Notes under the pieces: model-generated | Told to the model about the DNA's origin: nothing | The model's database searches: none | Seen by the model: the letters and a program-made list of their open reading frames with translations, nothing else | Assembly: GCA_046331175.1 (NCBI GenBank) | Contig: JAXLRI010000012.1 | Coordinates: forward strand, 1 to 64,000 | Direction of reading: 5' to 3' | Length of the DNA stretch: 64,000 bases | From: JAWKIW01 sp046331175 | Lineage (GTDB): Bacteria > Actinomycetota > Acidimicrobiia > Acidimicrobiales > Acidimicrobilacustridaceae | Made by a program: the position numbers and the translations under genes | Part shown: positions 26,193 to 33,586 of the stretch, in pieces | Numbering within the stretch: the first letter of the stretch is position 1 | Layout of the letters: each line of letters starts with the position of its first letter

Positions 26193-26900
26193 ATGACCGC
26201 TCCCTACGATCCCCAGGGCCAGCCCGTGGCCGGCCAGCCCGGTTGGTTCGCCGACCCCACCGGCCGGCCCGGTCTCGAGCGCTACTTCGACGGCGCCCGG
26301 TACGTCGACCGCACCCGCCCGGCCGGTGGTGGGACCCCGGGGTGGTACCCGCACCCCCGTCAGCAGGGCCTGCTGCGCTATTGGGACGGCAGCGCCTGGA
26401 CGGAGGACTCGCGCCCCGAGGGCGACGGCGTGCCCGGCTGGTACCCGGATCCCGAGCACGTCGAGCTGCTGCGCTACTGGGACGGCAAGCGGTGGAAGCG
26501 CGACGCCCGTCCGGCCGACGACAGCCAGCGCGCCGGCTGGTACCCCGACCCCGACCACGCCGACCGCAAGCGCTACTGGGACGGCCGCGAGTGGACGTCG
26601 AAGACGGCGCTGGCGGTCCCGTCGTCCGCTCCGCCGAAGAGCGGCAACGGCGGACTCGTCGCCGCGCTCGTGATCTTCGCCCTGATCCTCGTGGGTGCCG
26701 TCGTGTTCATCCTCGTCAAGGCGTCGGGCGACGGCACGGGCACCACCACCACCACGACGCCGTCCACCACCACGTCGTCGTCGACCACCTCCTCGTCGAC
26801 CACGACGACGGAGAAGCCGACCACCACGACCACGCGCCCCACCACCACGACCTCCTCGAGCACGACCACCACCAAGGCGTCGGGCACCTCGACGCCGTGA
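26193..26900 (+). CDS. Protein with four DUF2510 repeats, one transmembrane helix and a Thr-rich tail
   Basis: 235 residues after a GAGGAGAACC site. Four units of ~35 residues each fit DUF2510 (GWYPDP ... RYWDG ..W): GWFADPTG/RYFDG, GWYPHPRQ/RYWDG, GWYPDPEH/RYWDG and GWYPDPDH/RYWDG. A helix at ~150-175 (VAALVIFALILVGAVVFILV) follows, then about 55 residues that are almost only Thr, Ser and Pro. The repeats would be cytoplasmic and the tail outside. DUF2510 is actinobacterial and of unknown function. Confidence 0.85.
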   Translation: MTAPYDPQGQPVAGQPGWFADPTGRPGLERYFDGARYVDRTRPAGGGTPGWYPHPRQQGLLRYWDGSAWTEDSRPEGDGVPGWYPDPEHVELLRYWDGKRWKRDARPADDSQRAGWYPDPDHADRKRYWDGREWTSKTALAVPSSAPPKSGNGGLVAALVIFALILVGAVVFILVKASGDGTGTTTTTTPSTTTSSSTTSSSTTTTEKPTTTTTRPTTTTSSSTTTTKASGTSTP

Positions 26901-26962
26901 TCGACCCGCGGGACGCCGGGCGGGGTCCGCGGCCGGCCGCGTGGGCGGGCGACGGGGCGTCC

Positions 26963-26968
26963 TAGGCT
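26963..26968 (+). promoter_or_regulatory. Leaderless-type -10 element (TAGGCT) of menB
   Basis: TAGGCT is followed by exactly 6 nt and the ATG at 26975. No ribosome-binding site is present between box and start. Confidence 0.5.
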
Positions 26969-26974
26969 GCGGCG

Positions 26975-27886
26975 ATGCCGTCCGACGTCGTCTCCGAGCT
27001 GTTCGACCCCGAGGCGTGGGAGCCGGTCCCCGGCTTCGAGCTGACCGACATCACCTACCACCGTGCCGTCGATCAGGGCACGGTGCGGGTCGCCTTCGAC
27101 CGGCCCGAGGTGCGCAACGCCTTCCGGCCGAGCACGGTCGACGAGCTGTACCGGGTGCTCGACCACGCCCGGCAGACCACCGACGTCGGCTGCGTGCTGC
27201 TCACGGGCAACGGACCCTCGCCGCGCGACGGCGGGTGGGCCTTCTGCTCGGGCGGCGACCAGCGCATCCGCGGCAAGGACGGCTACAAGTACGCCGAGGG
27301 CGACACCGCCGAGACCATCGACCCGGGCAAGGCCGGCCGCCTGCACATCCTCGAGGTGCAGCGCCTGATCCGGTTCATGCCCAAGGTGGTCATCTGCGTG
27401 GTGCCCGGGTGGGCGGCCGGGGGCGGGCACAGCCTGCACGTCGTCGCCGACCTCACGCTGGCCAGCCGCCAGCACGCCCGCTTCAAGCAGACCGACGCCG
27501 ACGTCGCCAGCTTCGACGGCGGCTTCGGCTCGGCCTACCTCGCCCGCCAGGTCGGCCAGAAGTTCGCTCGGGAGATCTTCTTCTTGGGGCGCGAGTACTC
27601 GGCCGACGACGCCCACCGCATGGGCATGGTCAACGAGGTGGTCGACCACGACGACCTCGAGCGGGTGGCGCTCGAGTGGGGCCGGTTGATCAACGGCAAG
27701 AGCCCCACGGCCCAGCGCATGCTCAAGTACTCGTTCAACCTGATCGACGACGGCCTGGTCGGTCAGCAGGTGTTCGCCGGCGAGGCCACCCGGCTCGCGT
27801 ACATGACCGACGAGGCCGCCGAGGGCCGCGACAGCTTCCTCGAGAAGCGCGAGCCCGACTGGTCCCCGTTCCCCTGGCACTACTGA
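26975..27886 (+). CDS. menB: 1,4-dihydroxy-2-naphthoyl-CoA synthase
   Basis: 303 residues of the crotonase fold. MenB landmarks are FCSGGDQRIRGKDGYKY, PGWAAGGGHSLHVVADL, QTDADVASFDGGFGSAYL and the C-terminal EKREPDWSPFPWHY. The Asp in QTDADV is the form seen in M. tuberculosis MenB rather than the bicarbonate-dependent E. coli form. It closes the second ring of the naphthoquinone in menaquinone biosynthesis, so menaquinone is likely the respiratory quinone. No other men genes are next to it. Confidence 0.95.
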   Translation: MPSDVVSELFDPEAWEPVPGFELTDITYHRAVDQGTVRVAFDRPEVRNAFRPSTVDELYRVLDHARQTTDVGCVLLTGNGPSPRDGGWAFCSGGDQRIRGKDGYKYAEGDTAETIDPGKAGRLHILEVQRLIRFMPKVVICVVPGWAAGGGHSLHVVADLTLASRQHARFKQTDADVASFDGGFGSAYLARQVGQKFAREIFFLGREYSADDAHRMGMVNEVVDHDDLERVALEWGRLINGKSPTAQRMLKYSFNLIDDGLVGQQVFAGEATRLAYMTDEAAEGRDSFLEKREPDWSPFPWHY

Positions 27887-27958
27887 TGTCGGCGCGGTGG
27901 ATGCGATGACGGTGGTCCCAGCCCGCCACTCGAGCGGAGTGGCGCGGGGCCGCCGGCG

Positions 27959-28564
27959 ATGACCGGCCACCGCCGCTACGACGAGGGCTACTTCGACCAC
28001 TGGTACCGGCGCGAGGGCTTCGGCTCCCCGGCCCGGCTCGAGCGCAAGGCCCGGTACGCGCTCGGCGCCGCCGAGTACCTGCTCGACCGGCCGGTGCGCT
28101 CGGTGCTCGACGTCGGCGCGGGGGAGGGGGCGTGGCACGGAGCCCTCCGCCGCCTGCGGCCGGCGGCCCGCTACGTCGGCGTCGACCCGAGCGAGTACGC
28201 CGTCGCTCGCTACGGACGCCGCCGCAACCTCGTGCTCGGGACCCTCGGCGACCTCGCCCGCCTCGCGTCCGAGGGCGTGCTGCGCGGTCCGTTCGACCTG
28301 ATCGTGAGCATCGACGTGCTCGCCTACCCCGACGACGACGAGGTGGCCGCCGGCCTGCAGGCCATCGCCGATCTGCTCGGCGGGGTCGCCCTGCTCGAGG
28401 TGTACACGGCCGACGACACCATCGTCGGCGACACCGACCACTACCGACTGCGCCCCACCGCCGACTACGAGCGCTGGACGGCGGCGGCCGGTCTCACCCG
28501 GGTGGGGCCCCACCTCTACGTCGGCGATCGCCTCCGCCCCACCCTCGGCGCCTTGGAGCGCTGA
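27959..28564 (+). CDS. SAM-dependent class I methyltransferase
   Basis: 201 residues. Motif I VLDVGAGEGAWHGALRRL binds S-adenosylmethionine; RYVGVDPSEYAVARYG is the acidic loop and FDLIVSIDVLAY motif IV. The N-terminal part (RYDEGYFDHWYRREGFGSP) is short. The substrate cannot be inferred. It follows menB by 72 bp on the same strand; it lacks the UbiE/MenG signature, so a menaquinone role is not supported. Confidence 0.78.
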   Translation: MTGHRRYDEGYFDHWYRREGFGSPARLERKARYALGAAEYLLDRPVRSVLDVGAGEGAWHGALRRLRPAARYVGVDPSEYAVARYGRRRNLVLGTLGDLARLASEGVLRGPFDLIVSIDVLAYPDDDEVAAGLQAIADLLGGVALLEVYTADDTIVGDTDHYRLRPTADYERWTAAAGLTRVGPHLYVGDRLRPTLGALER

Positions 28565-28621
28565 CGAACCTGGTAGCCTCGCCCCGCAACTGTTGGCACT
28601 GGTGGGGAGCGGGAGCGCGGC

Positions 28622-29245
28622 GTGATGGAAGACGAGACCGGTTCGGTGTTCGGCGAGCAGCATCGCCGCGACGTCCTGAAGAAGATCGGCATCGGCGGGG
28701 CCGTCGCCTGGACCGCCCCTGTCGTGGGCACGTTCGCCGTCAAGGCGGCCGCTGCCAGCGGTGGACCACAGCCCCCGGTGATCCGCAACCTGTCGGTGAA
28801 CCCGACGAACAACCCCGCGGGCCCGACCGCGACCATGTCGTCGCAGTACATCTACAACGACCCCGGCTGCAGCGGCGCGAATCTGGGCAACGACGGCAAC
28901 ACGAACCAGAACTGGCAGTTCGCCTGCACGACGGGGAACTTGATCAACTCGATCTTCCACACCGACACCGGTCCGGGCGAGTGGTGGCAGGTCGACCTGA
29001 AGGCGACGTACACGATCACGTCGATCACGGTGTACAACCGCCTCGACAACGGCGCCGACGTCCGAGCCCAATCGCTGAGCGTCACGTTCGACGGAGGCAG
29101 CTCGACCCCGATCCCAGGTACCACCGGGAACTGGTCGGTTGCCACCTTGACGCTCGGCTCGCCGATCGCGGCGCAGGTCATCCGGGTCACCAACGGCACC
29201 AACAACTACTTCCACCTCGCCGAGGTGCAGGTCTTCGGCTACTGA
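28622..29245 (+). CDS. Tat-type exported protein with a discoidin (F5/8 type C) domain
   Basis: 207 residues. The N-terminus holds a twin-arginine-like motif HRRDVLKKIGIGG and a hydrophobic stretch ending in KAAAASGG. The C-terminal ~140 residues resemble an F5/8 type C (galactose-binding-like) domain: GEWWQVDLKATYTITSITVYNR, then IRVTNGTNNYFHLAEVQVFGY. Such domains bind carbohydrate or membranes outside the cell. Two cysteines (DPGCSG, FACTTG) may pair. GC content drops to about 60-65 % in the lines I counted, lower than neighbours. GTG 28622 and ATG 28625 are equivalent starts. Confidence 0.75.
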   Translation: MMEDETGSVFGEQHRRDVLKKIGIGGAVAWTAPVVGTFAVKAAAASGGPQPPVIRNLSVNPTNNPAGPTATMSSQYIYNDPGCSGANLGNDGNTNQNWQFACTTGNLINSIFHTDTGPGEWWQVDLKATYTITSITVYNRLDNGADVRAQSLSVTFDGGSSTPIPGTTGNWSVATLTLGSPIAAQVIRVTNGTNNYFHLAEVQVFGY

Positions 29246-29340
29246 GCCGGGTGGCCGCGGCCCTGTCATCCGCGCCTCCGCTCGGCTCTGCATGGATCTG
29301 CCAGGTCGTCCCGATAGGACGTCGGCTGGCTGCCCGCGGA

Positions 29341-29346
29341 TAGGTT
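29341..29346 (+). promoter_or_regulatory. Leaderless-type -10 element (TAGGTT) of the acyl-CoA dehydrogenase gene
   Basis: TAGGTT is followed by exactly 6 nt and the ATG at 29353, the same geometry as upstream of FKBP, ino1 and menB. Confidence 0.5.
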
Positions 29347-29352
29347 GAGCGG

Positions 29353-30564
29353 ATGGCTGACACCCTCGCCTCTGACGCCACCGGGCTGCTCACCGAGCGC
29401 ATCGACCAGCTGCTCGCCGAGCTCGACCCCCGCACCGCCGACTTCCACGAGTTCCGGGGTCGCCAGTACGACCTCGGCCTCGCCTGGGTGCACTTCCCCG
29501 AGGGCTGGGGCGGGCTCGACCTGCCGCCGAACCTGCAGCGCGAGGTCGACCGCCGCCTGAAGGAGGCCGGCGCCCCATCGCCCGACCACCGCCACTTCTT
29601 CGGCCTCACCATGGCCGGCCCCACCGTGGTCACCCACGGCAGCGACGAGCTGCGCGGCCGCCTGCTGCGCCGCATGTTCACCGGCGAGGACTCGTGGTGC
29701 CAGCTGTTCAGCGAGCCCGGCGCCGGCTCCGACCTCGCCGGCCTGTCCTGCAAGGCCGTGCGCGACGGCGACGAGTGGGTCGTCACCGGCCAGAAGGTCT
29801 GGAACACCCTCGCCCACCTCGCCGACCGCGGCATGCTCGTCGCCCGCACCGACCCCGAGGCGCCCAAGCACAAGGGCATGACCTACTTCGCCGTCGACAT
29901 GCACGCTCCTGGCGTCGAGGTCCGGCCGCTGCGCCAGATCACCGGCGAGGCCGAGTTCAACGAGGTGTACCTCACCGAGGTCCGCATCCCCGACGCCGAC
30001 CGCATCGGCGACGTCGGCGAGGGCTGGCGGGTGTCGATGACGACGCTGATGAACGAGCGCACCACCATCGGCGGCGGCTCGGCGCCGCCCCAGCGGGGCT
30101 CGGGTGCCATCGCCGAGGCCGTGCGCATCTGGAAGGAGGAGGCCGTCGACCGCAGCCCGGCCGCCAAGGACCGGCTCATGCGCCTGTGGTCCGAGGCCGA
30201 GGTCCTGCGCCTCACCAACATCCGTGCCTCGCAGAAGCGCAAGGCCGGCAACCCGGGCCCGGAGGGGTCGATCGCCAAGCTGATGTTCGCCGAGATCAAC
30301 CAGGACATCTACAACCTGTGCATCGAGCTGCTCGGCCCGGCCGCGCTGGTCGACTACGACTTCACGATGCGCCGCTCCGAGCAGCTGGGCCTGGTCGGCC
30401 CGCCCGGGTCTGCTCGCAAGATGTTCCTGCGCTCCCGGGCCAACTCCATCGAGGGCGGCACGTCGGAGATCCAGCGCAACATCCTCGGCGAGCGCGTGCT
30501 CGGCCTGCCCGGCGAGCCGCGCCTCGACAAGGACCTCCCCTGGTCCCAGGTCCCCCGCAGCTGA
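29353..30564 (+). CDS. Acyl-CoA dehydrogenase
   Basis: 403 residues with the three-domain acyl-CoA dehydrogenase layout. The signature CQLFSEPGAGSDLAGL and TGQKVWNTLAHLADRGMLVARTD are in the middle beta domain. The C-terminal helical part has SIAKLMFAEINQDIYNL and RANSIEGGTSEIQRNILGER, where EGGTSEIQ is the FAD-contacting motif. It oxidises an acyl-CoA to the enoyl-CoA with electrons passed to ETF. It is on the long side for a short-chain enzyme and close to steroid/cyclic-acid dehydrogenases in style, but the substrate is not defined. Confidence 0.93.
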   Translation: MADTLASDATGLLTERIDQLLAELDPRTADFHEFRGRQYDLGLAWVHFPEGWGGLDLPPNLQREVDRRLKEAGAPSPDHRHFFGLTMAGPTVVTHGSDELRGRLLRRMFTGEDSWCQLFSEPGAGSDLAGLSCKAVRDGDEWVVTGQKVWNTLAHLADRGMLVARTDPEAPKHKGMTYFAVDMHAPGVEVRPLRQITGEAEFNEVYLTEVRIPDADRIGDVGEGWRVSMTTLMNERTTIGGGSAPPQRGSGAIAEAVRIWKEEAVDRSPAAKDRLMRLWSEAEVLRLTNIRASQKRKAGNPGPEGSIAKLMFAEINQDIYNLCIELLGPAALVDYDFTMRRSEQLGLVGPPGSARKMFLRSRANSIEGGTSEIQRNILGERVLGLPGEPRLDKDLPWSQVPRS

Positions 30565-30587
30565 GCCGCGGCACGCGCCCGTGACCC

Positions 30588-30772
30588 GAGGGTGATGACT
30601 TCGCGTCCGGCCCCCGGACGCATCGTCATCAGGTTGGCGGTGCGGCGGCCCGGCGGGTGAGGGTGATGACATCGCGTCCGGCCCCCGGACGCATCGTCAT
30701 CAGGTTGGCGGTGCGGCGGCCCGGCGGGCGAGGGTGATGACATCGTGTCCGGCCCCCGGACACGTCGTCATC
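30588..30772. repeat. Three tandem 71-bp repeats, each carrying a 37-nt hairpin palindrome
   Basis: Units begin at 30588, 30659 and 30730; the third is cut after the palindrome. The palindromes lie at 30594-30630, 30665-30701 and 30736-30772. Each has outer arms GATGAC/GTCATC, a symmetric 3-nt internal loop and inner arms GCGTCCGG/CCGGACGC around CCC. Copy 3 has GTGTCCGG with CCGGACAC, so both sides changed and pairing is kept. The array fills the gap between convergent genes; termination or a REP-like role fits. A fourth copy is at 55341-55377. Confidence 0.85.
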
Positions 30773-30809
30773 AGGCTCGCGGGACCGGCGACGCTCGCGG
30801 GCCGCCGGG

Positions 30810-32033
30810 TCAGACGTCCCAGCGGACGTCCATGCGGTTGATGCCGTTGATGAAGTCCGACCGCATGCGGATCGGCTCACCGACGATCTCGAGGTCGGGG
30901 ATGCGGGTGATCAGCTCGCGCACCATGGCCTTGATCTCGACCCGGGCGAGGTTGGCGCCCAGGCAGAAGTGCTCGCCGCCCCCGCCGAAGGTGAGGTGCT
31001 CGTTCGGCGTGCGACCCACGTCGAGGGTGTACGGGTCGTCGAACACGTCCTCGTCGTAGTTGGCCGACATGTAGTAGACGACCACCTTGTCGCCGGCCTT
31101 GATCTGGCGGCCGCGCACCTCGGTGTCGACCGTGGCGGTGCGGCGGAAGTTGTGGATCGACGTGCCCCAGCGCAGGAACTCCTCGACGGCGCTGTCCCAC
31201 AGCGACGGGTCGTCGAGCAGCCGCTGCTTCTGGTCGGGGTGCTCGATCAGGGCCTGCACGGAGTGGGTGATCAGGTTGCGGGTGGTCTCGTTGCCGGCCA
31301 CGGCCAGGATCACGAAGAACATGTCGAGCTCTTCGCGGCTCAGCCGCTCGCCGTCGACCTCGGCGTGGACGAGCACCGACAGGATGTCGTCCTGCGGGTC
31401 GTCGCGGCGCTGGTCGGCCAGGGCGTCGCAGTAGGCGTAGATCTGGGCGGCGGCCAGCTCGCCGACCTCGGGCGTGTTGCGCCAGTACGGGTCGTCGAAG
31501 CCCACCATGGTGTTCGTCCACTCGACGATCTGCTTGCGGTCCTCGGCGGGCACGCCGATCATGTCGCAGATCACCTGGGCCGGCATCTCGGCGGACACCT
31601 CGGCGACCAGGTCGATCTCGCCCTTGTCGATGACGGCGTCGACGATGGCCTTGGCCCGGTCGTCGATGGCGTTCTCGAGCATGCGGATCATGCGCGGCGT
31701 GAAGCCACGGTTCACCAGGCGGCGGTAGCGGTTGTGGCGGGGCGGGTCCATGTTGAGCAGCGTCATCCGCATGACGGCCAGGCCCTCGGGCGTCGGGTCG
31801 GCGATGAAGGTGCCCATCGCCTCCGACGAGAAGGTGGCGGTGTCGCGGCTGATGGCCCGCACGTCCTCGTACTTGGTCACCGCCCAGAACCCGGGGGCCT
31901 TCTCGCCCTCGAGTTCGTGCCAGTGGACCGGGTCCTCGCGGCGGAGCCGGGCGAAGGTCTCGTGGGGGACCCCGACGGACCAGGTGTCCTCCATGAGGTC
32001 GATGTCGGCCAGGTCGGCGTCGGTGAGCGCCAT
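30810..32033 (-). CDS. Cytochrome P450 (second of three)
   Basis: 407 residues from ATG at 32033 after a GAGGGGGA site. The I-helix is LAVAGNETTRNLITH and the heme loop FGGGGEHFCLGANLARVEI. The PRHNRYRRLVNRGFTPRM segment is typical of CYP families near CYP125/CYP142/CYP124 that attack steroid side chains or lipids in actinobacteria, but family assignment needs comparison. It is divergent from an FAD oxidoreductase, and a KstR-like dyad lies about 50 nt upstream of the start. Confidence 0.93.
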   Translation of the reverse strand: MALTDADLADIDLMEDTWSVGVPHETFARLRREDPVHWHELEGEKAPGFWAVTKYEDVRAISRDTATFSSEAMGTFIADPTPEGLAVMRMTLLNMDPPRHNRYRRLVNRGFTPRMIRMLENAIDDRAKAIVDAVIDKGEIDLVAEVSAEMPAQVICDMIGVPAEDRKQIVEWTNTMVGFDDPYWRNTPEVGELAAAQIYAYCDALADQRRDDPQDDILSVLVHAEVDGERLSREELDMFFVILAVAGNETTRNLITHSVQALIEHPDQKQRLLDDPSLWDSAVEEFLRWGTSIHNFRRTATVDTEVRGRQIKAGDKVVVYYMSANYDEDVFDDPYTLDVGRTPNEHLTFGGGGEHFCLGANLARVEIKAMVRELITRIPDLEIVGEPIRMRSDFINGINRMDVRWDV

Positions 32034-32081
32034 GCGCGGGTCCCCCTCGGGTGCCGGGGCGGCCCCTCGCCGGCCCGGAAC

Positions 32082-32096
32082 TGAAACGTGTTTCCA
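32082..32096. promoter_or_regulatory. KstR-like palindrome upstream of the second P450
   Basis: GAAAC-GT-GTTTC is a perfect dyad. Against the mycobacterial KstR motif TNNAACNNGTTNNA it matches 13 of 14 positions; the last A is C. It lies 49-63 nt upstream of the P450 start, in the divergent gap with the FAD oxidoreductase. Binding is inferred, not shown. Confidence 0.45.
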
Positions 32097-32209
32097 TTCT
32101 GGCACGGTCGCCGACGCCGTCGCGCTCCGGCCTCCGCGGTCGTGGCGTCCGCGCCGGCCGTGTCACAGATCGCCGGCCACCGTCGTCGAGTGGGCAGGAG
32201 GTGATCGAC

Positions 32210-33586
32210 ATGGACGATCGCAGGCACGATGCAGTGGGAGCAGGCGACGCGGGAGGGGCCCCGCCGGGTGCCGAGCCGGCCGAGGTCGACGTGGCGGTGG
32301 TGGGGGCCGGGATCGCCGGACTGGTGGCCGCGGCCCGGGCCGCCCGGGCCGGGGCGGGGGTGGTGCTGCTCGACGGCCACCCCGCCGGCGGCCGGGCCCG
32401 CAGCACCGAGCGGGAGGGCTTCACCCTCAACCAGGGTCCCCACGGCCTCTACGACCACGGCGCCTTCCGCCGGGCCCTCGACGACCTGGACGTGGCCGTG
32501 CACGGTGGCCCGCCGCTGGTGGACCGGGGCTCGCTGTGGTCCGGAGGTCGGGCGCACCGGCTCCCCGCCGGCCCGGCCGGGCTGATCCGCACCTCGGTCG
32601 TCGGGCCGAGGGCCAAGGCGCAGCTGGCCCGCCTGCTCGCCGTGGCCCCCCGGCTCGACCCCGACCCGTGGGCGACGACGACGTTCGAGGGGTGGCTGGA
32701 CCACCGCGGCCTGGGCGAGGACGCCCGCCGGCTCGTGCGGATGCTGGTGCGCATCGCCACCTACGCCGACGCCCCCGACCAGCTGTCGGCGGACGCCGCC
32801 GTCGCCCAGCTGCAGCTGTCGCTGCGCGGGGTCACCTACGTGGACGGCGGGTGGCAGTCGTTGGTGGACGGCCTGGTGGCCGCCGCCGAGCGGGCCGGGG
32901 TGGCGTGTCGGACGGGCGCCGCCGCGGCGGTGCGCGGCGTCGAGGCGGATGGCGACCGCTGGCGGGTGGTGTCGCGCGACGGCGTGGTGCGGGCCCGCGC
33001 CCTGGTGCTCGCCGCCGGTGGCCCGGCCGCCTGCGCCGGCCTGCTCGAGCGCGACCCGGGTTGGGTCGATGGTGCCGGTCCGGCCATCCACGCCTCGTGC
33101 CTCGACCTCGGCCTGCGGCGGCCGGCGACCCGGGGCATCCTGTTCGGGGTGGAGGAGCCCCTGTACCTCAGCACGCACACGCCGCCGGCCGCCTTGGCGC
33201 CGGCCGGGGCGTCGCTGGTGCAGGTGATGCGCAACCATCGGCCCGGTGAGGAGCTCGACCACGACGCGGTGCGGGCCGAGCTGTGGACCCACGCCGGCCG
33301 GGCCGGCATCTCGCCCGGCGACGTCCTGGTCGAGCGGTACCTGCACCGGCTGACGGTCACCCACGGCCTCCCGCTCGCCGAGCGCGGCGGGCTGTCCGGC
33401 CGGCCCTCGGTGGACGTGCCGGGCGAGCCGGGCCTGTTCGTGGCCGGCGACTGGGTCGGCGACCGGGGCGTGCTCGCCGACGCCGCCGCCGCCAGCGGCA
33501 CCCGGGCCGCCGAGCTGGCCGTCGCCCATGCCCGGGCGAGCTCGGTCGCCGCGCCGCCGATGACGACGGCGGGGGCGCGGGCGTGA
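32210..33586 (+). CDS. FAD-dependent amine oxidase/phytoene-desaturase-like oxidoreductase
   Basis: 458 residues from ATG at 32210 after AGGAGGTGATCG. The dinucleotide-binding motif VAVVGAGIAGLVAAARAA is followed by GHPAGGRARSTEREGFTLNQGPH, typical of the amine-oxidase/phytoene-desaturase superfamily. The C-terminal FAD motif is GLFVAGDWVGDRGVLADAAAASG. The substrate is unknown. Its stop overlaps the GTG of the sigma factor gene (GTGA), so the two are translationally coupled. Confidence 0.88.
   Translation: MDDRRHDAVGAGDAGGAPPGAEPAEVDVAVVGAGIAGLVAAARAARAGAGVVLLDGHPAGGRARSTEREGFTLNQGPHGLYDHGAFRRALDDLDVAVHGGPPLVDRGSLWSGGRAHRLPAGPAGLIRTSVVGPRAKAQLARLLAVAPRLDPDPWATTTFEGWLDHRGLGEDARRLVRMLVRIATYADAPDQLSADAAVAQLQLSLRGVTYVDGGWQSLVDGLVAAAERAGVACRTGAAAAVRGVEADGDRWRVVSRDGVVRARALVLAAGGPAACAGLLERDPGWVDGAGPAIHASCLDLGLRRPATRGILFGVEEPLYLSTHTPPAALAPAGASLVQVMRNHRPGEELDHDAVRAELWTHAGRAGISPGDVLVERYLHRLTVTHGLPLAERGGLSGRPSVDVPGEPGLFVAGDWVGDRGVLADAAAASGTRAAELAVAHARASSVAAPPMTTAGARA

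Noticed and set aside
27887..27958. Menaquinone methyltransferase role for the gene after menB
   Set aside because: The methyltransferase lacks the UbiE/MenG signature and is separated by 72 bp.
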